A stretch of 33,820 nucleotides of DNA, taken from IMG/VR virus record IMGVR_UViG_3300032397_000043, positions 1-33,820 of that record; one strand, 5' to 3'. A program made the translations under genes and the position numbers. Below are positions 23,276 through 30,800 of the stretch, in pieces (position 1 is the stretch's first letter; each line of letters opens with the position of its first letter). Source of the stretch: a virus. Below the pieces are notes generated by a model that was given only the letters and a program-made list of their open reading frames with translations, was not told the DNA's origin and searched no databases.

Positions 23276-24121
23276 CTATGTTAGAATCAGAAGGCTGATA
23301 TCCGCGTATTTGTCAGCGGCTTGAGAGTTTGCAGCTACGGCACACGAAATGATCTGTCCCGCAGTTACGGTGTTGGCAGCACTCGGCGCGCAGCTGTCAA
23401 TGTCGCCAGCGGCCGAACCGGAATAGGCTACAGTGATGACGCCCGTGGTTATCGGAGTGCCTGCGATCGAAAATGTAAGAGTCGGATCGCCGGTCGTACA
23501 AGTGCCGTCAATCACGGACCAAATCTTCGAGATCGTACCGGTTACGGGGCTCACAATGCGCAGTGTATCCGATGAGTCATCTAGCGAAGCGCGCTTCGTG
23601 AACTGTAAACAGACTTTGTTCGCGCCGATGTTGCTACGCGCGGTAGCGGCCGTCGCTACATCAGAAAGGTTATTCGCAGCCACTAGATCGCCGTCAACGT
23701 TAGTAACGTAACCGACCTCGACATGAACCAAACCGGTTACAGTGTCAAGCCAGCGAACCTTGCCGGCCACTGAACGCGTGTTAACGCCGCTCGTCTTCGC
23801 CACAGTCTCGTCGTCAACGATGTAACAAACCTCGTCGACCTGAGCGTCCGTAATCTCGTCGGCCGCCGCAGAGTTTTTCATCGCGAAAACGCCCTTACGG
23901 TACCGAACGGTCTTAGCGCCAGCGCCGCCAAGCACGTTGTCGACTTGCTCCATAGCAATACCGAGCGCGCGAATCGTAGTGCTCACAGAGCCAGGGGCGG
24001 CGTCGCCGCTTGTGTCCTGAGCAATGAGCGCGCCCGCGTAAATCATCGCGGCCGCCTTGACGGACGCTACATAATCGCCGTCACAATCCTGGACAATGTA
24101 TCTATCCTGTGTAAGTGCCAT
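23276..24121 (-). CDS. Probable capsid cement protein with extra surface domain
   Basis: 281 residues. Residues 1-130 look like DUF2190-type capsid cement proteins (AGALIAQDTSGDAAPG, ALGIAMEQVDNV, DAQVDEVCYIVDDETV). A linker NNLSDVATAATARSNIGA at about 150-168, of a type usually seen in fibre proteins, leads to a C-terminal beta-sandwich (SKIWSVIDGTCTTGDPTLTFS). The gene lies between scaffold and capsid genes, as cement genes do. The second domain probably projects from the head. RBS is AGGAAG at about ten bases. Confidence 0.7.
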   Translation of the reverse strand: MALTQDRYIVQDCDGDYVASVKAAAMIYAGALIAQDTSGDAAPGSVSTTIRALGIAMEQVDNVLGGAGAKTVRYRKGVFAMKNSAAADEITDAQVDEVCYIVDDETVAKTSGVNTRSVAGKVRWLDTVTGLVHVEVGYVTNVDGDLVAANNLSDVATAATARSNIGANKVCLQFTKRASLDDSSDTLRIVSPVTGTISKIWSVIDGTCTTGDPTLTFSIAGTPITTGVITVAYSGSAAGDIDSCAPSAANTVTAGQIISCAVAANSQAADKYADISLLILT

Positions 24122-24122
24122 T

Positions 24123-24623
24123 TTAATTTTCTTCCTTATCTAGTACCGGCCGCGAAGCCAGTGATTTCTTGTACTCTTCTTCCGAAACCTGCAACATTGC
24201 GCAGATTTTGAGTTGATTTGCAGTCAATTCCGAGCCTTTTTGAGGAGCTAGACCGGGTAACTGTGCGTTAGTAGATACCAAAACGGGCATTGAATCGAGC
24301 TGTTTTTGCACGATCGCAAGCTGCTCGTCCGTCTCGCCGCACGCATTAAGCCAGAACTTTTTCGAGTCCTCGGTCGGTTGGATCTTGCCCATGGCCACGT
24401 ACCGGTCAATCACGGTGCTGTGCGCCAACTCACGAGCTTTTTTTACTTGCTCTTGAAGCGGCTGCACGGCCGCTTGAACGGCAGTTTCAACCAGCGACTT
24501 CACTTGCTCAGAAGCCAACTCCGGCTTCGTAGCAGCATCTTCTAACTCAGCTATTTTAGCCGCTGCTTGTGCAACAGTAGCATCTTCCGCGAGGCCTAGA
24601 GCCTTTGCGAGTTCTTTATCCAT
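24123..24623 (-). CDS. Nested in-frame scaffold protein (Mu gpZ-like)
   Basis: 166 residues made from Met172 of the protease frame. AGGAG seven bases before this internal ATG is a stronger RBS than the one for the full gene, the arrangement seen in Mu (I/Z) and lambda (C/Nu3). The protein is helical, acidic and Gln/Glu/Lys-rich (ELAKALGLAEDATVAQAA, LVETAVQAAVQPLQEQVKKA), as scaffolds are. It should fill the prohead and then be degraded. Confidence 0.82.
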   Translation of the reverse strand: MDKELAKALGLAEDATVAQAAAKIAELEDAATKPELASEQVKSLVETAVQAAVQPLQEQVKKARELAHSTVIDRYVAMGKIQPTEDSKKFWLNACGETDEQLAIVQKQLDSMPVLVSTNAQLPGLAPQKGSELTANQLKICAMLQVSEEEYKKSLASRPVLDKEEN

Positions 24624-25136
24624 GCTATTCTCCTGTTCAGATTCCTTTTTCTCTTCGGCGTTCAACGCCATTAGATCAAAATTAGGTTTATTTACAATAC
24701 CTATGCTCGTAAGTTCTGTAATGTCCCCGAGCGTCCCGAGCTTTTTATTTGCTAGTTTCGCGTCCACATAAAACGCGGGACTGATGAATTTATAACGCCC
24801 TGCGCGAAGCTCGCTCTTACCGAACTCAGTCCAGTCGGCGCGTCCCCAGATAGAGCCGTCCGGACGAGCCTGTAAATCACGGATAAAACCAACGGCCGGG
24901 CTCGGTTCGCCCTTCGGTGCACTAATCTCCGACGAGTGGTTGATATCGATCGGCAACTCGATACCGCGCCGCACCCAGGCAGCCATAGTAGCCAGCGGGT
25001 TACTGTGCGTATAGGCGCGCCCGTCTCGCCCGCGTATTGCCCCGTCGATGGGTGCGGAAATTAGTTCAATCCACTCCGGAAGATCGCCGGTAGCGGATAA
25101 AGGCAGCTCTGAGCAAAAAGCTCTATACACTGTCAT
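24123..25136 (-). CDS. Head maturation protease, Mu gpI-like (with scaffold C-terminus)
   Basis: 337 residues. Residues 1-155 match the Mu I protease family: FCSELPLSATGDLPEWIELI, LPIDINHSSE (conserved His67), PAVGFIRDLQARPDGSIWGRADWTEFG and RYKFISPAFYV. Residues 172-337 form the scaffold part, also made on its own (see nested entry). The protease cleaves scaffold and itself during head assembly. There is no RBS before the ATG, but a near-consensus promoter places the transcript start at or next to it, so translation may be leaderless. Confidence 0.92.
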   Translation of the reverse strand: MTVYRAFCSELPLSATGDLPEWIELISAPIDGAIRGRDGRAYTHSNPLATMAAWVRRGIELPIDINHSSEISAPKGEPSPAVGFIRDLQARPDGSIWGRADWTEFGKSELRAGRYKFISPAFYVDAKLANKKLGTLGDITELTSIGIVNKPNFDLMALNAEEKKESEQENSMDKELAKALGLAEDATVAQAAAKIAELEDAATKPELASEQVKSLVETAVQAAVQPLQEQVKKARELAHSTVIDRYVAMGKIQPTEDSKKFWLNACGETDEQLAIVQKQLDSMPVLVSTNAQLPGLAPQKGSELTANQLKICAMLQVSEEEYKKSLASRPVLDKEEN

Positions 25137-25142
25137 GCTGTG

Positions 25143-25171
25143 ACTATACGCCTAACGTATGGTCAAGTCAA
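25143..25171 (-). promoter_or_regulatory. Sigma-70-like promoter for protease/scaffold/capsid genes
   Basis: On the minus strand TTGACT (25171-25166), a 17-base spacer, and TATAGT (25148-25143) match five of six bases in each consensus box. The ATG of the protease begins six bases after the -10 box, so transcription should start at or within a base of the A of the ATG. The -35 box overlaps the stop codon of the preceding gene. Confidence 0.7.
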
Positions 25172-25476
25172 GTAGAAATTTTTTCCAGTAATGCAGAAAT
25201 TTCCTGAACACGCTCTAGAGCGCGGCCAACCTTGCGTAATAACGCGTCTTTTTCCGCCTGCAATGCGCCCCGATCTAAACTAGTGGCCTGTTTTTTTAGT
25301 TTGTTCAAACAGCTCAAACACGTAATTTTCGACGGGTCTCTCGTAAATCCAGGGGCGCCGAGAATATCAAAATCACGACAGTACGGTAATTTTACAGGTT
25401 TACACAACGCAGGACGAACGCTAGAATCGACCTCGCCCTCGACCAAGGGCAAAGGAGCGTGGTAGATCGTTTTCAT
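25168..25476 (-). CDS. Small zinc-finger / coiled-coil protein
   Basis: 102 residues. The N-terminal half has Cys25, Cys33 and a CLSC pair (Cys53/Cys56) that may bind zinc, with a basic, Pro-rich context. Residues 60-102 are a predicted coiled coil (LDRGALQAEKDALLRKVGRA and so on). It begins in an ATGA overlap with the small membrane gene upstream. Its place in the lysis-like insert between gpF and protease does not reveal its function. Family not recognised. Confidence 0.6.
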   Translation of the reverse strand: MKTIYHAPLPLVEGEVDSSVRPALCKPVKLPYCRDFDILGAPGFTRDPSKITCLSCLNKLKKQATSLDRGALQAEKDALLRKVGRALERVQEISALLEKIST

Positions 25477-25589
25477 CGTAGCGCTCCAGACAAGCGCTCA
25501 ATCAGCGATTCCGCGTCGCCGAGGCCTCGGCGATACCCTAGGTAGTATGCGATACCTACAGCCACCACAAGGGAGATCGCAATAATCAC
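25473..25589 (-). CDS. Single-pass small membrane protein (unannotated)
   Basis: 38 residues, GTG start with GAGG five bases upstream, in a GTGA overlap with the preceding gene and an ATGA overlap with the following one. The first 18 residues (MIIAISLVVAVGIAYYLG) form a membrane helix, followed by a basic YRRG turn and a short amphipathic helix, predicting N-out or N-anchored with cytoplasmic tail. It may be a spanin fragment, antiholin or other lysis accessory. Interlocked overlaps support translation. Confidence 0.6.
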   Translation of the reverse strand: MIIAISLVVAVGIAYYLGYRRGLGDAESLIERLSGALR

Positions 25590-25756
25590 GGGCGCCTCGT
25601 AATTGATTTGCGGTTATTGCTATGCCTAGAAGTCTCAACCAACACACAAATCCCCGCTAAAACCCAGATATTCATACACCCAGAACACACATAGAAAATC
25701 CCCGCTAGCAAAAACTGTACGCACAAACTCCCAAAAATACCTACTCGTTTCTGCAT
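25586..25756 (-). CDS. Two-helix small membrane protein, holin candidate (unannotated)
   Basis: 56 residues with ATG four bases after a strong AGGAGG. Two hydrophobic helices (IFGSLCVQFLLAGIFYVC, residues 7-24; MNIWVLAGICVLV, 28-40) are followed by a basic tail (SRHSNNRKSITRRP). Small size, two helices and a charged C-terminus match class II-like holins. It is followed by another tiny membrane protein. The endolysin is 23 kb away, so the holin role is inferred, but no better candidate with multiple helices is seen. Confidence 0.6.
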   Translation of the reverse strand: MQKRVGIFGSLCVQFLLAGIFYVCSGCMNIWVLAGICVLVETSRHSNNRKSITRRP

Positions 25757-25793
25757 AAAATCCTCCTGTCTAAAACGTAGCAGATCGCCCGCC

Positions 25794-26522
25794 CTATTTC
25801 AACCCCCCAAATCGCTCTATGCCTGGATTATAGTCAAAGCCCGGATCTACCCCATATGGCACTTGCAACTCCTCGCCCGTGCGCGGATTACGCCAACCAA
25901 CGGGAGGCATATCCGGTACTTGCATAGGCCCCCCTTTGCTATCGGCCTCGCGCTTGGACAGCTGGCGAACGCCGCACCGGCAACCAAAAGCATTCGGCGG
26001 GAAGTGTGTTTTCCAAAAAGGGTGTTCAACAGGCAAGATCAAGCCGTCAAAAGCCTCATGCTCAGGCCTATGCACGCGCGAGGGACCGAGGCGATACTCA
26101 AGATAGGGCATTGCCTTCGCTACGCGGGTCACACGCGCCCACTGCCCGGCCGCCCGCGCCGTCCTCAAGTTCGTATCGAAGATGACAGCTAAGCGCCTCG
26201 GATCGCCTAGATCGACCTCTTTTTCTTCGGATGTGATAGGATCGACAACGGTCTTGCGCCCCAGCCAACCCCGGTCGGCGAGGATGGGCGTGATCTTTTT
26301 GCGAAACACCTCGAAAGGCAGCCCTTCACGCAAACACTCGTCGACGGCCCCGTGCATATCAGCCAACAGGTCTTCTTCCATTACGCCCGCGACCGTAAAC
26401 GCCACGGCGTGCTCTTCTTTCCACACATCGGCCCACGAAAACGCTGGTTTCAGATCTCTATCTTCGAAAAAATCCAAAACCTCGGCCGGTGGTAGCCGAG
26501 TAGTATCGTAACGCGCACTCAC
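25794..26522 (-). CDS. Minor head protein, Mu gpF-like (SPP1 gp7 family)
   Basis: 242 residues. The N-terminus has EVLDFFEDRDLKPAFSWADVW; the core has VIFDTNLRTARAAGQWARV and YLEYRLGPSRVHRPEHEAFD, and near the C-terminus HFPPNAFGCRCGVRQLS holds the CxC metal-binding motif of the family. It is probably ejected or helps head assembly next to the portal. It is shorter than Mu gpF (about 430), missing the C-terminal part. Confidence 0.9.
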   Translation of the reverse strand: MSARYDTTRLPPAEVLDFFEDRDLKPAFSWADVWKEEHAVAFTVAGVMEEDLLADMHGAVDECLREGLPFEVFRKKITPILADRGWLGRKTVVDPITSEEKEVDLGDPRRLAVIFDTNLRTARAAGQWARVTRVAKAMPYLEYRLGPSRVHRPEHEAFDGLILPVEHPFWKTHFPPNAFGCRCGVRQLSKREADSKGGPMQVPDMPPVGWRNPRTGEELQVPYGVDPGFDYNPGIERFGGLK

Positions 26523-26839
26523 GCGCTACCCCCGACCCTGACCAGGTTAGCTGAATCGATTACCGCTCGCGCCGCCAGTGTAGCAACCCGATCCAGCAAC
26601 GAACCGTCCAACGTGCCACCGGCCCGCAACGTGTCCAACATGCAACACAATTCGCTGTCAGCATCTACCAATTGTTCAAACGCATCAATACACAACTCCC
26701 CAAAACCCTGTATGCCGAGTTTTTTTATCGAGAGTTGAATAGCCGCGGTAGAGGCCGAGTGCAGCGCCAACCCGATAATAAACAGGCCCATCGTATACGC
26801 GGCTAAACGGCCCATACTGGTATCGTTATCTGGACACAT
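26519..26839 (-). CDS. Hypothetical membrane-associated protein
   Basis: 106 residues from the ATG at 26839 (TAGGAG five bases upstream). It begins with MCPDNDTSMGRLAAYTMG and residues about 12-34 form a hydrophobic helix (LFIIGLALHSASTAAIQ). A helical region rich in Leu/Asp/Ala follows with Cys pairs (Cys63-64 in ELCCML). It overlaps gpF by four bases. Family not recognised. Confidence 0.55.
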   Translation of the reverse strand: MCPDNDTSMGRLAAYTMGLFIIGLALHSASTAAIQLSIKKLGIQGFGELCIDAFEQLVDADSELCCMLDTLRAGGTLDGSLLDRVATLAARAVIDSANLVRVGGSA

Positions 26840-26969
26840 CGCCGCTCCTATCTTCGTACAGAGCATCGATTAGCGCCAACAATTCGTACAAAAACTTAAG
26901 ATCCCCATACGCAGTAGCCAAAAGTGCATCGATCTTCGCATATACCTGCTCTTTCGTCGGCCTGTCCAT
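26826..26969 (-). CDS. Small helical protein (unannotated)
   Basis: 47 residues, ATG with AGGAGG six bases upstream. The protein is one long amphipathic helix (KEQVYAKIDALLATAYGDLK, then LYELLALIDALYEDRSG). Its TAA lies 13 bases inside the next gene and it begins ten bases after the portal gene's stop. Good RBS and tight packing support a real gene. Function unknown. Confidence 0.6.
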   Translation of the reverse strand: MDRPTKEQVYAKIDALLATAYGDLKFLYELLALIDALYEDRSGDVSR

Positions 26970-26978
26970 GCTATCCTC

Positions 26979-28523
26979 CTATTCCGTGTCGCCTACCCCG
27001 CGCGCCTTACACATCTGAGCCGCAAGAAGCGCAACGAACGGATTTGAATCGAACTTTTGCAACAGTCCCTGTAGCTTAGTTTTGAACTCCTCGTAAGTAT
27101 GGCACGAGTCCGCAAGCGCCGCAAGTTCTTTTCGGTACGGGGACATGACGCGCTCCCATTGTCCAGTCGCGTCCGTGGCCAATTTCTCGGTCTCGACAAT
27201 CTGGGGTAATCGCACCGCAGGCAATTGCGCGGCCGTCTCTGGTACCGGAAGGCGCGGCAGACCTACCGGTTCCGGTTTGCCGCCGAGTATCTCTTCTTCG
27301 CCATCTTCGACAGGGTCGGGTATTCCGAATTTATCCCGTATATACCCAGCGCCAACCTTTAGCCCGCCCTTCTCAATCCACGGAATGACCGCCGTAGTGA
27401 ACAGCTGCAAATCCTCGGGCGGGTCAACGCTGATCACGAACTTGCACACGGGCGCGTCCTCACCGAAATTTAACTGCACCCACGGTCTAATAACGCCCCG
27501 TTGCACGGTCGCCATGAGCCCCATAGCGTCCGCCTTACGAATGTCCTGTCGCACGTCGTCATGCACATTGGCCTGAGCGCGACTTGAGCCGTCGTCCGTG
27601 GTCATGGTTTGCCCAAGCACGCCCTTGCTCACCTGTTTATCTAGATATTCCGCAAGGCCAGAAAACAATGGCCCAGCGCTTCCTCGATTCACGTCGATAA
27701 TTTGAATGTCCATGCCTTCAGGAATCATCGCCGCAGCGTCATGGCCCAAATTCGCTAGCGCGCTGCGAAGCGTCATCCGTTCCGGTTCTTTAATACGCTC
27801 AGCGTCGTACTTACCCAAACGCAAAGGCATGCCGAAAACTTCCATGTACGCGAGCCAGTCCTTCAGCGTGTAGGTAGAAGCCATGAACGCAATCGCGGCC
27901 GCGCGCGCGAGCCCTACTCGAATCGGCAGACCCGACTTGATTTTCGGAACGTGACAAACGAACGACCCGCCCGGAAGCAAATCCCCGTCGGCGTTCATAG
28001 GGTTCTTTAATCGCAACTCTCTCTGCGCAACACGATCGAAATGAAACCAGCGCTGGTCCCGCCACTCGAATGCCCTATAAGTCCAAGGGGTCGTTTTAGT
28101 GTTCCAAATCAGCTCTATCACCGAAAAAGATTTGCCTAGCGCATCAAGCAAATCGAACAGCATGTCCCGAAACTCGGACGTACCTACCACAAATTCCTGA
28201 CACATATCGGCAATCTCTTGCGCGCGCGGGGACTCGTCGGCGGGCTCTACCGATAACGCAGCGCCACTTACGGCCAGTTTGCGGGTCGAGAGCACGCTAC
28301 GATAATGAAGATAGCGCTCTTCCATGTCCTCGGCCAGGGTGAGGTACGCGTCGATGTCCCCTTGTCCCGCTGAGCGCAGTATCCATGCGAGGCGCTCAGG
28401 TGTAATGCCGTTGCTCACCGAATCAAAAAGCGCGGGGCGTACGCCCGATGTAGTCGCGCGCGCAACTTCCTTGTCAAGGGATTTCTTTTCGATTGGGCGC
28501 CCAAATTGATCCAGTATTGCCAT
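26979..28523 (-). CDS. Portal protein, Mu gp29-like (DUF935)
   Basis: 514 residues of the DUF935 portal family. Seen: AILDQFGRPIEKKSL at the start, LAWILRSAGQGDIDAYLTLA, MEERYLHYRSVLSTRKLAV, a FHFDRVAQRELRL segment, and VLGQTMTTDDGSSRAQANVH at about 300-320, which is highly conserved. It forms the dodecameric DNA gate at the head vertex. Normal length, and the order terminase, portal, gpF is as in Mu. Confidence 0.95.
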   Translation of the reverse strand: MAILDQFGRPIEKKSLDKEVARATTSGVRPALFDSVSNGITPERLAWILRSAGQGDIDAYLTLAEDMEERYLHYRSVLSTRKLAVSGAALSVEPADESPRAQEIADMCQEFVVGTSEFRDMLFDLLDALGKSFSVIELIWNTKTTPWTYRAFEWRDQRWFHFDRVAQRELRLKNPMNADGDLLPGGSFVCHVPKIKSGLPIRVGLARAAAIAFMASTYTLKDWLAYMEVFGMPLRLGKYDAERIKEPERMTLRSALANLGHDAAAMIPEGMDIQIIDVNRGSAGPLFSGLAEYLDKQVSKGVLGQTMTTDDGSSRAQANVHDDVRQDIRKADAMGLMATVQRGVIRPWVQLNFGEDAPVCKFVISVDPPEDLQLFTTAVIPWIEKGGLKVGAGYIRDKFGIPDPVEDGEEEILGGKPEPVGLPRLPVPETAAQLPAVRLPQIVETEKLATDATGQWERVMSPYRKELAALADSCHTYEEFKTKLQGLLQKFDSNPFVALLAAQMCKARGVGDTE

Positions 28524-28544
28524 TTACTCGTCCTATTCCGGCTT

Positions 28545-28802
28545 CTAGTAGTGTTTCCTCTTGCAGATATCATCGACAAGCGCTTGAATTTGTTTACGCG
28601 CGCCCGTGCGCACAGCCTGCAACGTACCAGGGTTAAACTCAATGTTCAAAAAACTCTGTACTTGGGACAGCGCGGATAGCATATCATCGCGCTCAATCGA
28701 GGCCTCGCGCAACTTCGCGCGCAGCAAAACAACCCTCTCTTGGCACTCGATTAATTCTCTACCGGCCGCCGCCAGCTCTTGTTTTATTTGCACTAATTCC
28801 AT
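28545..28802 (-). CDS. Coiled-coil hypothetical protein between terminase and portal
   Basis: 85 residues, starting in a TAATG overlap with the large terminase stop. Residues 1-50 form a heptad-like coiled coil (LVQIKQELAAAGRELIECQE, then VVLLRAKLREASIERDD). The C-terminal part has a KQIQALVDDICKRKHY helix. No signal or metal motif. It may be a packaging or assembly accessory. Family not recognised. Confidence 0.6.
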   Translation of the reverse strand: MELVQIKQELAAAGRELIECQERVVLLRAKLREASIERDDMLSALSQVQSFLNIEFNPGTLQAVRTGARKQIQALVDDICKRKHY

Positions 28803-30361
28803 TACAACAATCCTCCGCGCCTAAACCCAACGTTAGCCCTAATACGGTCCTCGCTAATAGGATCTTCACAATCCCATTGCCCAGTTTCGCGATCGTACGC
28901 CTCGTTTCGAAAAAAATCTTTCACGGCCTCGTAATCATACACCATAGGCAACGTGTCCGCAAGGCGAAAGCAATCAGCAAAAGCGTCAACTGCATCATCA
29001 TGTTGCGAGGACTCTTGAGGAGGAAAAACCTCGATTTCGTTGAAAAAATCGTTCGTCCACTCCCCGCGCAAGTACCAGATTCTCCTATTATAAGCGTAAA
29101 CCGCGGCCGGCCTCGCATAAAACTCTTTATCTCGTGAGCGAAGCTGCCCGATCACGCGACCGAGCCCTTTCAAGTCCCGCTTTTTTCGATCGAGCTGATC
29201 AATACCCGCTTGCCCTGGATCTTGAGGTAGGCCAATAATGCAACCCGGCCCGTCGCTAATCGCCGTAGCGCGAATTAGTGCGTCCACGGCGCCAGGCGTG
29301 TCTCGACACGAAACCATATCTAGAACTACCATATCCCGATTCCGGAACACGCCCAGCTTTATCCCACGCGACCAGTCCCCGTCCTTCGTAGTCGCCACAA
29401 AATCAGGAGGCCTAGATACCCCCGGTACCAGACAACCCTTGACCGGGGTCGCGGCCAAATCCCAACATCGCACGCACTTCACTAAATCTCTACCTAGATC
29501 TGGTTGCCTCTTCAACCGGCGCGTGATCGAATCGGGAGCCAGCTCTCGAAACCAACCCCGCTGAAAGAAGTCACCCTGCGAAGGCCTCGCCGACCAGTCA
29601 CCTTTGCCTAGGCGCGCGTACTCGTGAGGTAACAACGTTTGCAAGCGCGCCTTATAGCCCGGATCTTTTTGCAACAAAATCTTATTATCCGATAGTCTAG
29701 ATCGAATAAACGTCAACGACCGGGGGGGCGCATCGGGGCTATGAGGCAGTTGATCAGGCCTGTCCGACCAAACCAACTCATCGCCCACACGCACAAACCA
29801 GCGCAACACCCCGTCGCGCTCTGGTATCGGGTATTTACCTTCGCTATCTAACCACCAGGCAATGAGTTTTTTCACAAAACTATCAGGGTCGGGATTTACC
29901 GTCAATATCGTAAAAGGCTCTAAGCCAGCTGGCGCATTACGATTACGAGATTGCAAATACCAAAACTGCGACTCGGTAAAATGGGTCGCTTCATCAAACG
30001 CTATACCGGCGTATTGTTTGCCCTGATGTGCATACTTATCTTGCTCATAATGCAAGTGCCGAAACTCGATAAGGGACCGATCTAGCCTCCACTCCCTAAC
30101 GGGCGACTCGCGCGCCGTAAAACCCGGTATCGCGCGAAAAACCTCTTGTGCCTCTTCCCACAACGAGCCCGCCCCGTGCAACTCTGGACTTGTGCGACGA
30201 AAAATAACCGCCTGAAACCCCTCATACAGCAAAGCTAAATTAGCAAAATGTTGAACAATAAACCGTGACTTGCCGCCGCCCGCCTCGCCCCCAAACACGA
30301 TTATATTCGCCCTAGACTCGGCCGCGCGCCGTTGAGGGCCAGGCTGAAACGCTAGGGTCAC
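28802..30361 (-). CDS. Terminase large subunit
   Basis: 519 residues, GTG start overlapping the small subunit stop as GTGA. Walker A is GGEAGGGKS at 24-32; Walker B is in YAGIAFDEATHF at about 118-128; the QSRNRNAP and TVNPDPDSF segments are the coupling motif region. The C-terminal RNase H-like nuclease has CVRCWDLAATP at about 295-305 and HDDAVDAFADCF at about 460-470. It is of the TIGR01630/Terminase_6C type, a powerful ATP-driven packaging motor. It is not the classic Mu gp28 sequence type, so the packaging gene may have a separate origin from the Mu-like head genes. Confidence 0.93.
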   Translation of the reverse strand: MTLAFQPGPQRRAAESRANIIVFGGEAGGGKSRFIVQHFANLALLYEGFQAVIFRRTSPELHGAGSLWEEAQEVFRAIPGFTARESPVREWRLDRSLIEFRHLHYEQDKYAHQGKQYAGIAFDEATHFTESQFWYLQSRNRNAPAGLEPFTILTVNPDPDSFVKKLIAWWLDSEGKYPIPERDGVLRWFVRVGDELVWSDRPDQLPHSPDAPPRSLTFIRSRLSDNKILLQKDPGYKARLQTLLPHEYARLGKGDWSARPSQGDFFQRGWFRELAPDSITRRLKRQPDLGRDLVKCVRCWDLAATPVKGCLVPGVSRPPDFVATTKDGDWSRGIKLGVFRNRDMVVLDMVSCRDTPGAVDALIRATAISDGPGCIIGLPQDPGQAGIDQLDRKKRDLKGLGRVIGQLRSRDKEFYARPAAVYAYNRRIWYLRGEWTNDFFNEIEVFPPQESSQHDDAVDAFADCFRLADTLPMVYDYEAVKDFFRNEAYDRETGQWDCEDPISEDRIRANVGFRRGGLL

Positions 30362-30756
30362 GCGGGCTCTTCCCCGGGGCCGAGAACCTTTGCCCCTTTC
30401 AAAATCGCACGATCCATCTCTTCAGGCGTGCGCACGTACAGCACGAGACCCTTTGGCGCATCTGGATTACTGTCACTAACCGCAACGGGAGCCTCGACAG
30501 GAGGCCGACCGAACGCGCTAATCACCATGAACTCGACGGCCTTCATGTCCCCGGCCTGCGCCAGCGATGCCATTTGTCGGAGTATGGCCATGAGCCGGGT
30601 TTGTTTATCCCCGGCCACGTCCACTTTCTCGCGCAGCACCTCTTGCGCGGCCACGCGCAAAAACGTGAAGCTGCCTACCCCCGCACCACGATTGTTGCGA
30701 TTCGGATCGTACCCTTTTTGAAATCCAGGTTTTCGCTTGACAACGGAATTTTCCAT
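30358..30756 (-). CDS. Candidate terminase small subunit (DUF5681-like N-terminus)
   Basis: 132 residues. The N-terminal GFQKGYDPNRNNRGAG matches the DUF5681 start that many phage small-terminase-like proteins have; the middle is helical (LRVAAQEVLREKVDVAGDK, LRQMASLAQAGDMKAVEFM), and the C-terminus has PKGLVLYVRTPEEMD. It lies directly before the large subunit and overlaps it. There is no SD; an extended -10 promoter ends 11 bases before its ATG, so its leader is very short. Confidence 0.7.
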   Translation of the reverse strand: MENSVVKRKPGFQKGYDPNRNNRGAGVGSFTFLRVAAQEVLREKVDVAGDKQTRLMAILRQMASLAQAGDMKAVEFMVISAFGRPPVEAPVAVSDSNPDAPKGLVLYVRTPEEMDRAILKGAKVLGPGEEPA

Positions 30757-30758
30757 AG

Positions 30759-30778
30759 TGTGCTGTTAATGTAGCACA
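30759..30778. promoter_or_regulatory. Palindrome TGTGCT-N8-AGCACA over the packaging promoter
   Basis: A six-base perfect inverted repeat with an eight-base centre covers the predicted -10 box (AATGTA on the plus strand, 30768-30773) and lies three bases upstream of the small terminase start. It is well placed for a repressor or activator site. A related palindrome with the same centre lies at 27-41. Confidence 0.4.
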
Positions 30779-30796
30779 AAAAAGACACGAAAGCAA
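30768..30796 (-). promoter_or_regulatory. Extended -10 promoter for the packaging genes
   Basis: Minus strand TTGCTT (30796-30791), 17 bases, then TGC-TACATT (-10 at 30773-30768). The TGn extension compensates for a poor -35. The ATG of the small terminase is 11 bases downstream, so the leader would be about four to five bases. Plausible, not certain. Confidence 0.45.
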
Positions 30797-30800
30797 GTGC

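Noticed and set aside
30759-30790. Plus-strand terminator made of the palindrome
   Set aside because: The stem is followed by A's, not T's, on the plus strand and no plus-strand gene ends there.
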